From the NCBI GenBank assembly GCA_012719335.1, contig JAAYAO010000342.1, positions 1 through 9,924 on the forward strand: a stretch of 9,924 nt of DNA, read 5' to 3'. Below the pieces are notes generated by a model, which saw only the letters and a program-made list of their open reading frames with translations, was not told the DNA's origin and searched no databases. The stretch is from Propionibacterium sp. Its GTDB lineage: Bacteria > Actinomycetota > Actinomycetes > Propionibacteriales > Propionibacteriaceae. A program made the translations under genes and the position numbers. Positions 1 to 7,448 of the stretch are shown piece by piece. How positions within the stretch are numbered: position 1 is the first letter of the stretch; the number at the start of each line of letters is the position of its first letter.

Positions 1-65
1 GCACCACGATGACCAACCCGACCGGCGCTCAGGTGGTCGCCAAGCTCGCCAAGCTGAAGGGCTGA
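1..65 (+). CDS. 3' end of an unidentified protein gene (partial)
   Basis: The frame starting at base 3 reads TTMTNPTGAQVVAKLAKLKG and ends at a TGA at 63-65. Almost every third codon position is G or C (only GCT ends in T), as expected for a real gene in this genome, and the alanine/lysine-rich end looks like an ordinary soluble C-terminus. Twenty residues are too few to assign a family, and I do not recognise it. It lies on the same strand as recC but about 800 bp away, with repeats between, so it is probably not in the same transcription unit. A weak GC hairpin (GACTCC 64-69 with GGGGTC 73-78, one G-U pair) overlaps the stop codon. Confidence 0.5.
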   Translation, partial: TTMTNPTGAQVVAKLAKLKG

Positions 66-281
66 CTCCCGGGGGGTCACGCCCGCTCCGCCGGTATCGA
101 TCCAGGCCGACGCGATCGCGGCCGCCCTCGGCGCGTTCGCTGCGTCCTTGGTGGTGAGCGGGGCGTGGTTGCGGGGTGGCCGCGCCCGCCCACGTGACAT
201 GCCGGTCGCCGAAGGCGAAGTTGTCGTGCTCCTACCGCGCCCGCCCCTGGGGTACCCCGACGTCCCTTGGCGCCGTCGCAT

Positions 282-363
282 TGACTGAAAACGCAAGCAT
301 GGGGGACGCCGAAGCCATAATGGCCGCCGCTCACCCCAGGCTCGAGACTTCAGTCACCGAACT
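282..363 (+). repeat. Palindromic repeat element, copy 1 of 3
   Basis: The hairpin core is 282-356, an odd-length imperfect palindrome centred on base 319. Outer arms TGACTGAA (282-289) and TTCAGTCA (349-356) are perfect complements. AGC/GCT, TGGGG/CCCCA and the central GCCAT/ATGGC (314-318 and 320-324) also pair in register. I count 26 of 37 positions pairing, far more than chance. Similarity to the other copies runs to about 363, and to copy 2 as far as about 385 (shared CCGGCAA then AACC). This copy has the best-paired arms of the three. It could be a miniature mobile or REP-like element, a structured RNA, or a protein-binding array; I do not recognise the family. Confidence 0.85.
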
Positions 364-473
364 CAACGAAGAACCGGCAACAACCGCCGACAAGCACCTC
401 ATGCCCGATGCCCGGGCCGGTAGCCCGAAAGGACATCCGGACAGCGCCACGACCCCCTCTCCTCACCCCCGCA

Positions 474-555
474 TGACCCAAAACGCAAGCATCAGCGACG
501 CCGAAGCCATAATGGCCGCCGCTCGCCCCAGGCTCGAGACTTCAGTCACCGAACT
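474..555 (+). repeat. Palindromic repeat element, copy 2 of 3
   Basis: The core at 474-548 differs from copy 1 at 6 of 75 positions and from copy 3 at 5. The centre GCCATAATGGC (506-516) is unchanged. The left arm has decayed to TGACCCAA, so the outer stem pairs at 6 of 8 positions, and I count 21 of 37 pairs overall. It begins 192 bp after copy 1, in the same orientation. The right half, including GGCTCGAGACTTCAGTCACC, is invariant in all three copies, apart from small changes just right of the centre. Confidence 0.85.
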
Positions 556-654
556 CGATACGAAACCGGCAATAACCTTCGTCGGCGCAGCATCAACCAG
601 GACTCCAGGCCGTAGTTGAGAGCGGGGGCGCCAAGCCCATCCGTCACCTCACCG

Positions 655-736
655 TGACTCAAACCGCAAGCATGAGCGACACCGAAGCCATAATGGCCGC
701 CGCCCGCCCCAGGCTCGAGACTTCAGTCACCGCGCT
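655..736 (+). repeat. Palindromic repeat element, copy 3 of 3
   Basis: The core at 655-729 differs from copy 2 at 5 and copy 1 at 7 of 75 positions, and begins 181 bp after copy 2 in the same orientation. The outer arms are TGACTCAA and TTCAGTCA (7 of 8 pair); the centre GCCATAATGGC (687-697) is unchanged, and about 22 of 37 positions pair. Similarity to the other copies stops at about 736, around 130 bp before the recC start, so this copy sits just upstream of the candidate recC promoter. If the elements bind a protein or alter transcription, this copy is the one best placed to affect recBCD. Confidence 0.85.
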
Positions 737-822
737 CGCACCAGCGGGGAACAGATCGTCGGAGACGGGGCACGGAGCCGGTCTGCCGTGGGCCGGCGGG
801 TTGTTCGCGCGGCCTCGGGGTG

Positions 823-844
823 CACCGACCCGAAACTGTCGGTG
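823..844. promoter_or_regulatory. Inverted repeat overlapping the recC promoter candidate
   Basis: CACCGAC (823-829) and GTCGGTG (838-844) are perfect 7-bp inverted repeats separated by 8 bases, ending 20 bp before the recC ATG. The right arm coincides with the -35-like part of the damage-type promoter candidate. It could be an operator for a dimeric regulator, or a fortuitous consequence of the promoter motif in GC-rich DNA. If transcription starts at the recC ATG, the repeat lies outside the mRNA and would act only as DNA. Confidence 0.35.
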
Positions 845-858
845 GGCTCTGCAACGAT
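836..858 (+). promoter_or_regulatory. Candidate RecA-NDp/PafBC-type DNA-damage promoter of recC
   Basis: CTGTCGGTG (836-844) matches the mycobacterial LexA-independent damage promoter element TTGTCRGTG at 8 of 9 positions. The consensus spacing of 8 bases then leads to AACGAT (853-858), which keeps the second-position A and sixth-position T of TANNNT but not the first T. A start about 7 bases beyond this hexamer falls at about 865, the recC ATG, implying a leaderless transcript. That agrees with the weak Shine-Dalgarno there. In mycobacteria this motif is activated by PafBC after DNA damage and drives recombination and repair genes, so its place before recBCD makes sense. Against it, the core octamer also occurs by chance inside genes in this window, for example at 1513-1521. 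Confidence 0.5.
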
Positions 859-864
859 GGGGCC

Positions 865-3800
865 ATGACCACGACCGAGCCCGTAACCGGGCTGCACGCC
901 CACCTGGCCTCGCGGGCCGATGTGCTCGCGAGGGCCCTGGCCGAGGTGTTGGCCGATCCACCGGCCGACCCCTTCGCCCGGGAGATCGTCAGCGTGCCGA
1001 CCGCGGGGGTGGAGCGGTGGTTGTCCCAGGCGTTGTCGACCCGGTTGGGTGCGGGCGACACCAACGACGGGGTCAGTGCCGGCATCGACTTTCCCGGGTT
1101 GCGGCGCTTGGTGCGCGACATCATGGCCGCGGCCGTGGGGGTGGACGTCGAGACCGATCCGTGGCAACCGCACCGGCTGGTCTGGCCGGTACTGGCAACC
1201 ATGGACGAGGTGCGTGACGAACCGTGGTTCGCGGTGGTGGCCGAGCACCTGTCGGGCGGGGCCGGGCGACGGCCGGGCCGGCGGTTTCGGATCGCCCGGC
1301 GGGTGGCGACCGTGTTCGGCAGCTACCTCGATCAACGCCCGGAGCAATTGCAGGAGTGGTCGGCCGGCGGCAACGCGGTGCCGCGTGACCTGGAGTGGCA
1401 ACCGCACCTGTGGCGGGCCCTGTGTCGCCGCATCGGTGACCCGTCGGGCCGAGCCGATGAAGCGGTACGCCGCTTGCGCGAGAACCCCTCCCTGGTGGAT
1501 CTACCGCCCCGGTTGTCGGTGTTCGGGCCGACCCGGTTGAGTACCACCGAGGTACGGATCCTGGCCGCGGTGGGGGCCCATCGGGCGGTGCACCTGTGGT
1601 TGCCGCAGGCCTCCCCCGCCCAGTGGCACACCACCCCGGACGATCCGCTCGGGCCGCGCCGACCCACCCCGCCCACCGGGCATCCGATGGTGGCCGGGCT
1701 GGGCCGGGATTCCCGCGAGTTGGCGCGGGTGCTCAAACAGGTGCCGCACACCGTGCACGAACACCCCGACCCGGCAGCCGAACAGCGCTCGACACTGCTG
1801 GCCGCGGTGCAGGCCGACGTGATCGCCGGACGTCCGCCGCGGGCCGATCACGACCTGTCCGCCGACGACCGGTCGGTGCAGTTCCACGCCAGCCACGGCC
1901 CGGAACGTCAGGTCGAGGTGCTGCGCGAGGTCGTCCTGGGGTTGCTGACCGATGACTCGAGCCTGGAACCGCGCGACATCGTGGTGATGTGCCCCGACAT
2001 CGAGGTGTACGCCCCGCACATCTCGGCGGCCTTCGCCGGCAGCACCCTGGACGGGGTCGACCCACACCACCCGGTGCACCGGATTCCGGTGCGGTTGGCC
2101 GACCGCTCGCTGCGGCAGGTGAACCCGGTGTTGGCGGTGCTGCAGCAACTTCTCGACCTGGTGCATCAGCGGGCCCGGGCCAGTGGCCTGCTGGCCCTGT
2201 GTGCCGCCGAACCGGTGGCGCGCCGGTTCCGGTTCACCGCGGAGAACCTCGAGGAGATCACCGACCTGGTCAGCGCCGCCGAGATCCGTTGGGGCATCGA
2301 CAACACCGATGTGGCCCGCCACGGGATGGGTGCTTTTCAGGTCAACACCTGGTTGTCGGGTCTCGACCGGATGCTCACCGGGGTTGCCGTGCCCGACGAA
2401 CGGACGGTCGGTTCGGTCGCGCCGCTGGACATCGACTCGTCGTCCCTGGTCGATCTCGTCGGACGGTTCGCCGAGTTGATCACCCGGCTGCGCCGGATCA
2501 GCCTGGACTTCGCCGGCGTCAACCCGGATGCCACCGAACGCAAACCGCTGACCGAGTGGACCGCGTCCATGCGCCGGGCGTTGGAGCTGATCACCGAGGT
2601 GGCCCCGGGCGAGGACTGGCAGGTGCATCACGCCTATGCGACGTTGGCCGATCTGGCCGATGGCGCCGACCCCGACGGCCCGGAGTTGTCGGCCGCCGAT
2701 GTGTCCGAACTGTTGGCCGACGCGTTCCGGGGTCGGCCGACCCGGGCGAGTTTCCGTACCGGCGCGCTGACGATGTGCACTCTGTCGCCGATGCGGTCGG
2801 TGCCGCACCGGGTCGTGGTGTTGCTCGGGGTGGACGACGGACGGTTCCCGCGCAGCGACGCCTCGGTGGGCGACGACCTGCTGGTGCGCGACCCCCGGGA
2901 AGGGGAACGCGACGGACCCGGGGAGGACCGCCAGTTGTTGTTGGACGCGGTGATGTCGGCCACCGAAACCCTGGTGGTGGTGCACGCCGATCGTGACCCG
3001 CTGACCAACCGGTCCGTCCCGATGAGCATTCCGCTGGCCGATGTGTTCGACACCATCACCGACACCGTCTCGGTAGCGACCCGGCAACGCTGGTCGGCGC
3101 GGCACCACAAGCACCCCCTGCAGCCCTTCGCACCCAGCTACTTCGACCCGGTGGCGCCGCTCAGTTTCGACCCGCAGGGGCTGGCCGGTGCCCGGGCACT
3201 GCTCGGCTCGCGCACGCCGGCGCCGCGTCCCATCGATCTGACCGCCACGCTTCCGCCGATCGACACCGACACCGTGGAGTTGGCCGAGTTGGTGTCGTTC
3301 TTCGGCGACCCGTTGAAGCAATTCCTCGCCGCCCGCGGCCTGCCCACCTGGGAGGAACACCTCGACCAGCACGCCGAGCAACTCACCGCCGAACTCGACG
3401 GGCTGCAGAAGTGGCACCTGCACAACCGGGTGTTGACCGCCCTGCTGGAGGGCACCCCGCCCGAAACGATCTCGCTGCGAGAGGCCCGCAGCGGCACCCT
3501 GCCCCCACTCGCCCTGGGCCGCAGCCTGATCGACCAAGCGGTGCGCGACATGCTCGACATCCTGCACACCGCCGAGAGCTTCGGTGGCCCCGCCCGGGAA
3601 CCGCACCCGGTGCGCGTTTCGCTCGGCGACGTCGTGCTGACCGGTGTGGTGCCGGTCACCGGCACCCGACACCTGCAGATCAACCCGTCCAAACGCAAGG
3701 CCAAGCACGAGATGGACCTGTGGTTGCATCATCTGGCCCTGTGCGCCGGGTCCCCCGACCGAACCTGGGATTCGATCCTGGTGACCCATCCCGGCAGTTA

Positions 3801-4122
3801 CCTGTTCCGGATGGCGCGGTTCCGGCCCGTCCCCGCCGATCGGGCATGCGAGTACCTGACCGAGTTGGTGCAGTTGTACCGCGACGGGCTGTCCCGGCTG
3901 GTGCGCCTGCCACCGGAACTGGCCCGCGACTGGCAGACCCGCAACCAACATCGGCCCTTCGATTGGGCCGACCGGTGGAAGTGGGTGGATCGCAAGACGT
4001 GGCAGAAGCACTTCACCGACCACCGGGACTTCTGGGGCACCGAACACCCCGAGGACAGCGAGTTCGTGGCCCTGGCCGAACGCGTGTGGGGCCCGCTGTT
4101 GGCCCATGAGGAGCAGCGATGA
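865..4122 (+). CDS. recC: RecBCD (exonuclease V) subunit RecC
   Basis: RecC is the scaffold of RecBCD. It splits the duplex, channels the strands to RecB and RecD, and scans the 3' strand for Chi. The protein is 1085 aa, close to family lengths (1122 in E. coli and about 1100 in M. tuberculosis, from memory). The N-terminal family block has IVSVPTAGVERWL at 41-53, then GIDFP at 73-77. The block at 336-384 contains HGPERQVEVLREV and DIVVMCPD. Residues 623-663 contain PMRSVPHRVV and DDGRFPR, close to the mycobacterial protein as I recall it. GERD at 680-683 and GEDRQLLLDA follow, then HPLQPF at 750-755 and a C-terminal nuclease-fold-like region. There is no Walker A site, as expected for a catalytically dead helicase fold. 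I chose the ATG at 865; an in-frame GTG at 820 would add 15 unconserved residues and overlap the promoter candidate. The only upstream purine run, GGGG at 859-862, is too close to serve as a good ribosome site, suggesting a leaderless mRNA. The stop overlaps the recB start. Confidence 0.96.
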   Translation: MTTTEPVTGLHAHLASRADVLARALAEVLADPPADPFAREIVSVPTAGVERWLSQALSTRLGAGDTNDGVSAGIDFPGLRRLVRDIMAAAVGVDVETDPWQPHRLVWPVLATMDEVRDEPWFAVVAEHLSGGAGRRPGRRFRIARRVATVFGSYLDQRPEQLQEWSAGGNAVPRDLEWQPHLWRALCRRIGDPSGRADEAVRRLRENPSLVDLPPRLSVFGPTRLSTTEVRILAAVGAHRAVHLWLPQASPAQWHTTPDDPLGPRRPTPPTGHPMVAGLGRDSRELARVLKQVPHTVHEHPDPAAEQRSTLLAAVQADVIAGRPPRADHDLSADDRSVQFHASHGPERQVEVLREVVLGLLTDDSSLEPRDIVVMCPDIEVYAPHISAAFAGSTLDGVDPHHPVHRIPVRLADRSLRQVNPVLAVLQQLLDLVHQRARASGLLALCAAEPVARRFRFTAENLEEITDLVSAAEIRWGIDNTDVARHGMGAFQVNTWLSGLDRMLTGVAVPDERTVGSVAPLDIDSSSLVDLVGRFAELITRLRRISLDFAGVNPDATERKPLTEWTASMRRALELITEVAPGEDWQVHHAYATLADLADGADPDGPELSAADVSELLADAFRGRPTRASFRTGALTMCTLSPMRSVPHRVVVLLGVDDGRFPRSDASVGDDLLVRDPREGERDGPGEDRQLLLDAVMSATETLVVVHADRDPLTNRSVPMSIPLADVFDTITDTVSVATRQRWSARHHKHPLQPFAPSYFDPVAPLSFDPQGLAGARALLGSRTPAPRPIDLTATLPPIDTDTVELAELVSFFGDPLKQFLAARGLPTWEEHLDQHAEQLTAELDGLQKWHLHNRVLTALLEGTPPETISLREARSGTLPPLALGRSLIDQAVRDMLDILHTAESFGGPAREPHPVRVSLGDVVLTGVVPVTGTRHLQINPSKRKAKHEMDLWLHHLALCAGSPDRTWDSILVTHPGSYLFRMARFRPVPADRACEYLTELVQLYRDGLSRLVRLPPELARDWQTRNQHRPFDWADRWKWVDRKTWQKHFTDHRDFWGTEHPEDSEFVALAERVWGPLLAHEEQR
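4108..4113 (+). promoter_or_regulatory. Shine-Dalgarno site for recB
   Basis: GAGGAG lies inside the last codons of recC, 5 bases before the recB ATG at 4119. With the ATGA start/stop overlap, this points to re-initiation or coupled translation of recB from ribosomes finishing recC. Coupling would help keep the subunits at equal amounts. Confidence 0.75.
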
Positions 4123-7100
4123 CCACCCCCTTCGATCTGGCCGGCCCCCTGCCGGCTCCCGGTGCCCGGGTGTTGTTGGAGGCCAGTGCCGGCACCGGCA
4201 AGACCTACACCATCGTGACGCTGGCGGTGCGCTATCTGGCCACGGGACGGGTGCGGCTGCCCGAACTGTTGCTGATCACCTTCACCGACGCCGCCACCCG
4301 CGATCTACGGGCCAAACTGCGCAAACGGCTGACCGAGACCGCCGAAGCGCTGAGCACCGACCGTCCGGCCGGTACCGACGCGATTCTGCAGGCGATCGAC
4401 CGGGACGGGGATCGTCCGGCGGCGCTGGCCCGGATTCGGGCCGCGTTGAGCGAGTACGACCGGGCCACGATCCGCACCACCCACGGTTTCTGTGCCGCCA
4501 TGCTGACCGAACTCGGCATGTTGGCCGACCACGACGTCTCCCAGACCTTGGACAAGGACCTGGACGCGTTCATCCACGAGATCGCCGTGGACTGTTGGTT
4601 GCGCCGGTTCAGCCACGAGTCGACACCCAGCCTGCCGTTGCACGAGTACAAGATGGGCAAGCGCGATGCCCTCAAGATCGCCTCATTGGTGGCGCGGAAT
4701 CCCGGAGCCGACCTGTGGCCGCCACGCGACCACCCCGATCTGAACCAGAACGCCCGCGACCAGGTCGAGTTCGCCCACGACGTGCGTGCGGAGTTCGACC
4801 TGCGCAAACGCCGTCTGCGGGTGCAGACCTACGACGACCTGCAGGATCGGTTGCGGGACGCGTTGAGCCATCCGACGACCGGCCCCCTGGTTGCCGAACG
4901 CCTGCAGGAACGCTTCCCGTTGGTGATGGTCGACGAGTTCCAGGACACCGACCCGGTGCAATGGCAGGTGCTGCAACGGGCCTTCGACGGTCACTCGACG
5001 ATGGTGCTGATCGGCGACCCGAAGCAGGCGATCTACCGGTTCCGCGGCGCCGACGTACAGAGCTATCTGGACGCCCGGGCGGGAGCGGAGATGTTCACCC
5101 TGAACAAGAACTGGCGCACCGACCAGCCCGTACAACGCACGCTGGACGCGCTGTTCGCCCGAGCCGCTCTCGGTGAGGGGATCGCGGTGACCCCGGTGGA
5201 ATCCCATCACGAGCAGGGCCGGCTGTTCACCCGCGACGGTGCCCCCGCGGCGCCGATGAACGTCCGGCTGATCGAGGGTTCGTTCGGCAAGTACGACATA
5301 AAACCCGCCCGGGCCCGGGTGGCCGAGCACGTGGCGTCCCATATCGCCGAAGTGTTGGCCGACCCGCCCGTGCTGCACCCCGGCGACGAGGAACCGCGTC
5401 CGGTGCAACCGAAGGATCTGGCCGTACTGACCCGTACCGCCGCGATGGGTGAGTACGTGCGGGATGCGCTGCGGGCACGCGGCGTGCCGGTGGTCTTTCC
5501 CGGGGCCAAGGGGGTGTTCTCCTCCGAGGCCGCGGAGTATTGGGAGGCGCTGTTGGCGGCCCTGGACAGTTCTCGTTCGGCACAGGTGCGGGCCCTGGCG
5601 TTGACCCCGTTGATCGGGTGGACGCTGCCCCGGCTCGCGTCCGCCGACGAGGCCGATGAGGCCGAGTTGATGCGTCAGGTGCGCCAGTGGGGGCGGGTGT
5701 TGGCCAACGACGGGGTCAGTGCCCTGTTCGACACGGTCAGCGCCGACCGACGACTGCCCGAGCGGTTGTTGGGTTTCGAGGGCGGTGAGCGGTTGGTGAC
5801 CGACCTGCGACACCTGGCCCAGTTGCTGCACCGGGCGCAACGTGATGAGCTTCTCGGCACGGCCGGGCTGCTGGCCTGGTTGCGCAATCTGCGGGCGATG
5901 GACCGCGAGGTCGACGAGGAACGCCGCCGGCTGGAGACCGACTCCGACGTGGTGCGGATCAGCACCGCGCACGGCGCCAAGGGGTTGGAGTACCCCCTGG
6001 TGTTTCTGCCCGACACCTGGGATCGCACCCCGATGTTGGACGTGTTGTCGTGTTACCACGACCGTCACGACGGCCGCTCCACCCGGATGCTGGACGTGGT
6101 GTACCCCTTCGGAGCCCTCGCCCAACAACACCGCGCGATGGCCGAGGACGAGGAGTTCGACGAGGACCTGCGGCTGTTCTACGTGGCCGCCACCCGGGCG
6201 GAGAACCAGGTCACCCTGTGGTGGGCCGACGTCAAGGACCGCACGACCTGCTCGCCGCTGCACCGAATGCTGTACACCCACCACGTACCCGGACGGGTGC
6301 CCGACCGCGAAGTGCGCCAGCGGGTCGACCCGCACCCCGACGGGTTGTCGCATCTGACCCGGGTCGGTGCCGATGTGCGGTTCTCGACGATTGGTGACAC
6401 CGTGCTGGAGCCGGCGACCACCGAGACCGCCGGCGCCCTGATCGCCCGTCCGTTCACCCGGACGATCGACCGGCAGTGGCGACGCACCTCCTATTCGGGA
6501 TTGACCGCACAGGCGCATGCCGCGGTGCCGAATGTCAGCAGCGAACCTCCGGTGTCGGGCACCGAGGACGAACCCGAGGCGATCGACCTGCCCGAACAAC
6601 CGTCCCCGGTGGGCACCGGCATGGCCTCCCCGATGGCGCACCTGCCCAGCGGCACCCGATTCGGCACCCTGGTGCATGCGATCTTCGAGGACGTTGATTT
6701 CCGCGCCCCCGACCTCGCCGCCGAGGTGCACGGCCATTGCGCCCGGCTGCTGACCCGGATGCCGCTCGCCGACGTGGACGCAACCGGGCTCGCCGAGGCC
6801 CTGCTGCCGTCCTTGCTGACCCCGCTGGGTCCGCTGGCCGGGGGCCGGCGGCTGGCCGACATCAGCACCACCGACCGGCTGCCGGAGCTGGATTTCGACT
6901 ACCCCCTGACCGGGGGCGACACCCCCTCGGGGCGGGCCACCCTCGGTGACGTGGCGGCACTGCTCACCGCCCACCTGCCCGCGGACGATCCGCTGGTCGA
7001 GTACCCGGCGATGCTGGCCGACCCGTTGCTGGCCGAGGAGTCGCTGCGGGGCTACCTGACCGGGTCGATCGATGCGGTGTTGCGGTTCACCGACGACGGG

Positions 7101-7448
7101 GGCCCGCGCTATGCGGTGGTCGACTACAAGACCAACTGGCTGGGGGCGCCCGGCACCGACCTGCTGGTCGACCACTACCATCCCCGGGCGATGGCCGAAG
7201 CGATGATGCGCAGCCACTACCCGCTGCAGGCGTTGCTGTACCAGGTGGGGTTGCATCGGTTCCTGCGCTGGCGCCAACCCGACTACCGCCCCGAGATCCA
7301 TCTCGGTGGGGTGCTGTACCTGTTCGTGCGCGGCATGGCCGGCCCGGACACCCCGAGTGTCGACGGGGTGCCGCACGGGGTGTTCTCCTGGCGGCCGCCG
7401 GCCGAGCTGGTGTGTGAGCTGTCCGATCTGATCGCCGGAGGTCTGTGA
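4119..7448 (+). CDS. recB: RecBCD (exonuclease V) subunit RecB, 3'-5' helicase and nuclease
   Basis: RecB is the 3'-5' SF1A motor and carries the only nuclease site of RecBCD. It is 1109 aa, usual for actinobacterial RecB. Helicase motifs are complete: Walker A ASAGTGKT at 22-29, motif Ia LLITFTDAATRDLR, motif II DEFQDT at 272-277, motif III GDPKQAIYRFRG at 299-310, motif IV NKNWRTD at 329-335, motif V STAHGAKGLE at 615-624, and motif VI YVAATRAE at 688-695. An acidic, proline-rich linker (about 803-840) leads to the nuclease domain. There GTLVHAIFE carries H853, matching the metal-binding histidine of E. coli RecB. D985 sits in TGSIDAV; D1002 and K1004 are in VVDYKTN; Q1037 and Y1041 form the QxxxY motif. 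All catalytic positions are present, so both activities are probably intact. It is coupled to recC and recD by overlapping start and stop codons, and a Shine-Dalgarno site supports the chosen ATG. Confidence 0.98.
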   Translation: MTTPFDLAGPLPAPGARVLLEASAGTGKTYTIVTLAVRYLATGRVRLPELLLITFTDAATRDLRAKLRKRLTETAEALSTDRPAGTDAILQAIDRDGDRPAALARIRAALSEYDRATIRTTHGFCAAMLTELGMLADHDVSQTLDKDLDAFIHEIAVDCWLRRFSHESTPSLPLHEYKMGKRDALKIASLVARNPGADLWPPRDHPDLNQNARDQVEFAHDVRAEFDLRKRRLRVQTYDDLQDRLRDALSHPTTGPLVAERLQERFPLVMVDEFQDTDPVQWQVLQRAFDGHSTMVLIGDPKQAIYRFRGADVQSYLDARAGAEMFTLNKNWRTDQPVQRTLDALFARAALGEGIAVTPVESHHEQGRLFTRDGAPAAPMNVRLIEGSFGKYDIKPARARVAEHVASHIAEVLADPPVLHPGDEEPRPVQPKDLAVLTRTAAMGEYVRDALRARGVPVVFPGAKGVFSSEAAEYWEALLAALDSSRSAQVRALALTPLIGWTLPRLASADEADEAELMRQVRQWGRVLANDGVSALFDTVSADRRLPERLLGFEGGERLVTDLRHLAQLLHRAQRDELLGTAGLLAWLRNLRAMDREVDEERRRLETDSDVVRISTAHGAKGLEYPLVFLPDTWDRTPMLDVLSCYHDRHDGRSTRMLDVVYPFGALAQQHRAMAEDEEFDEDLRLFYVAATRAENQVTLWWADVKDRTTCSPLHRMLYTHHVPGRVPDREVRQRVDPHPDGLSHLTRVGADVRFSTIGDTVLEPATTETAGALIARPFTRTIDRQWRRTSYSGLTAQAHAAVPNVSSEPPVSGTEDEPEAIDLPEQPSPVGTGMASPMAHLPSGTRFGTLVHAIFEDVDFRAPDLAAEVHGHCARLLTRMPLADVDATGLAEALLPSLLTPLGPLAGGRRLADISTTDRLPELDFDYPLTGGDTPSGRATLGDVAALLTAHLPADDPLVEYPAMLADPLLAEESLRGYLTGSIDAVLRFTDDGGPRYAVVDYKTNWLGAPGTDLLVDHYHPRAMAEAMMRSHYPLQALLYQVGLHRFLRWRQPDYRPEIHLGGVLYLFVRGMAGPDTPSVDGVPHGVFSWRPPAELVCELSDLIAGGL
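7437..7441 (+). promoter_or_regulatory. Shine-Dalgarno site that fixes the recD start
   Basis: GGAGG lies 6 bases before the ATG at 7448 but only 3 before the in-frame GTG at 7445. Spacing therefore favours the ATG as the recD start. The site is inside the last codons of recB, consistent with coupled translation. Confidence 0.75.

Larger units (their letters stand above)
66..864. other. 799-bp intergenic region carrying three palindromic repeats and the recC promoter region
   Basis: No reading frame here looks like an ordinary gene. The open frames are short or Arg/Pro/Gly-rich, lack ribosome binding sites, and owe their openness to GC content. From left to right the region holds about 215 bp in which I see nothing beyond short GC palindromes, then three copies of a 75-bp imperfect palindrome about 181-192 bp apart. 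A 7-bp inverted repeat and a damage-type promoter candidate follow, just before recC. The spacers between the repeat copies do not resemble each other, except a short CCTCACC just upstream of copies 2 and 3, so this is not a simple tandem array. Confidence 0.7.

Noticed and set aside
111..120. The 10-bp palindrome CGCGATCGCG, resembling the cyanobacterial HIP1 octamer.
   Set aside because: It is a single occurrence in GC-rich intergenic DNA with no other sign of cyanobacterial origin.
281..321. A sigma-70-like promoter in the repeat (TTGACT at 281-286 with CATAAT at 316-321).
   Set aside because: The 29-base spacing is far too long, and TTGACT is not kept in copies 2 and 3.
176..619. A possible 147-codon gene containing repeat copies 1 and 2 in frame, and similar short frames starting at TTG 281, ATG 473 and GTG 654.
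   Set aside because: The NTG starts arise only because each repeat arm begins TGAC. No Shine-Dalgarno precedes them, copy 3 is in another frame, and codon differences among the copies are mostly amino-acid changing (about 7 codons against 2 silent). That is not the pattern of a conserved peptide.
282..736. CRISPR array or tandem satellite.
   Set aside because: Repeats of about 75 bp at about 181-192 bp intervals with imperfect identity do not fit CRISPR dimensions, and no cas genes are present. The spacers are unrelated, so it is not a tandem satellite either.
1513..1521. A perfect TTGTCGGTG damage-promoter core.
   Set aside because: It lies within recC, encoding part of a Leu-Ser-Val run, and no TANNNT follows at 8 bases. 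It is useful mainly as a measure of how often the core arises by chance here.
1501..4107. An 868-codon open frame antisense to recC, and an 897-codon one antisense to recB (4683-7376).
   Set aside because: Both are mirror frames of GC-rich genes. Their products are Gln/His/Arg/Gly-rich with no recognisable domains, while the opposite strand encodes clear RecC and RecB.
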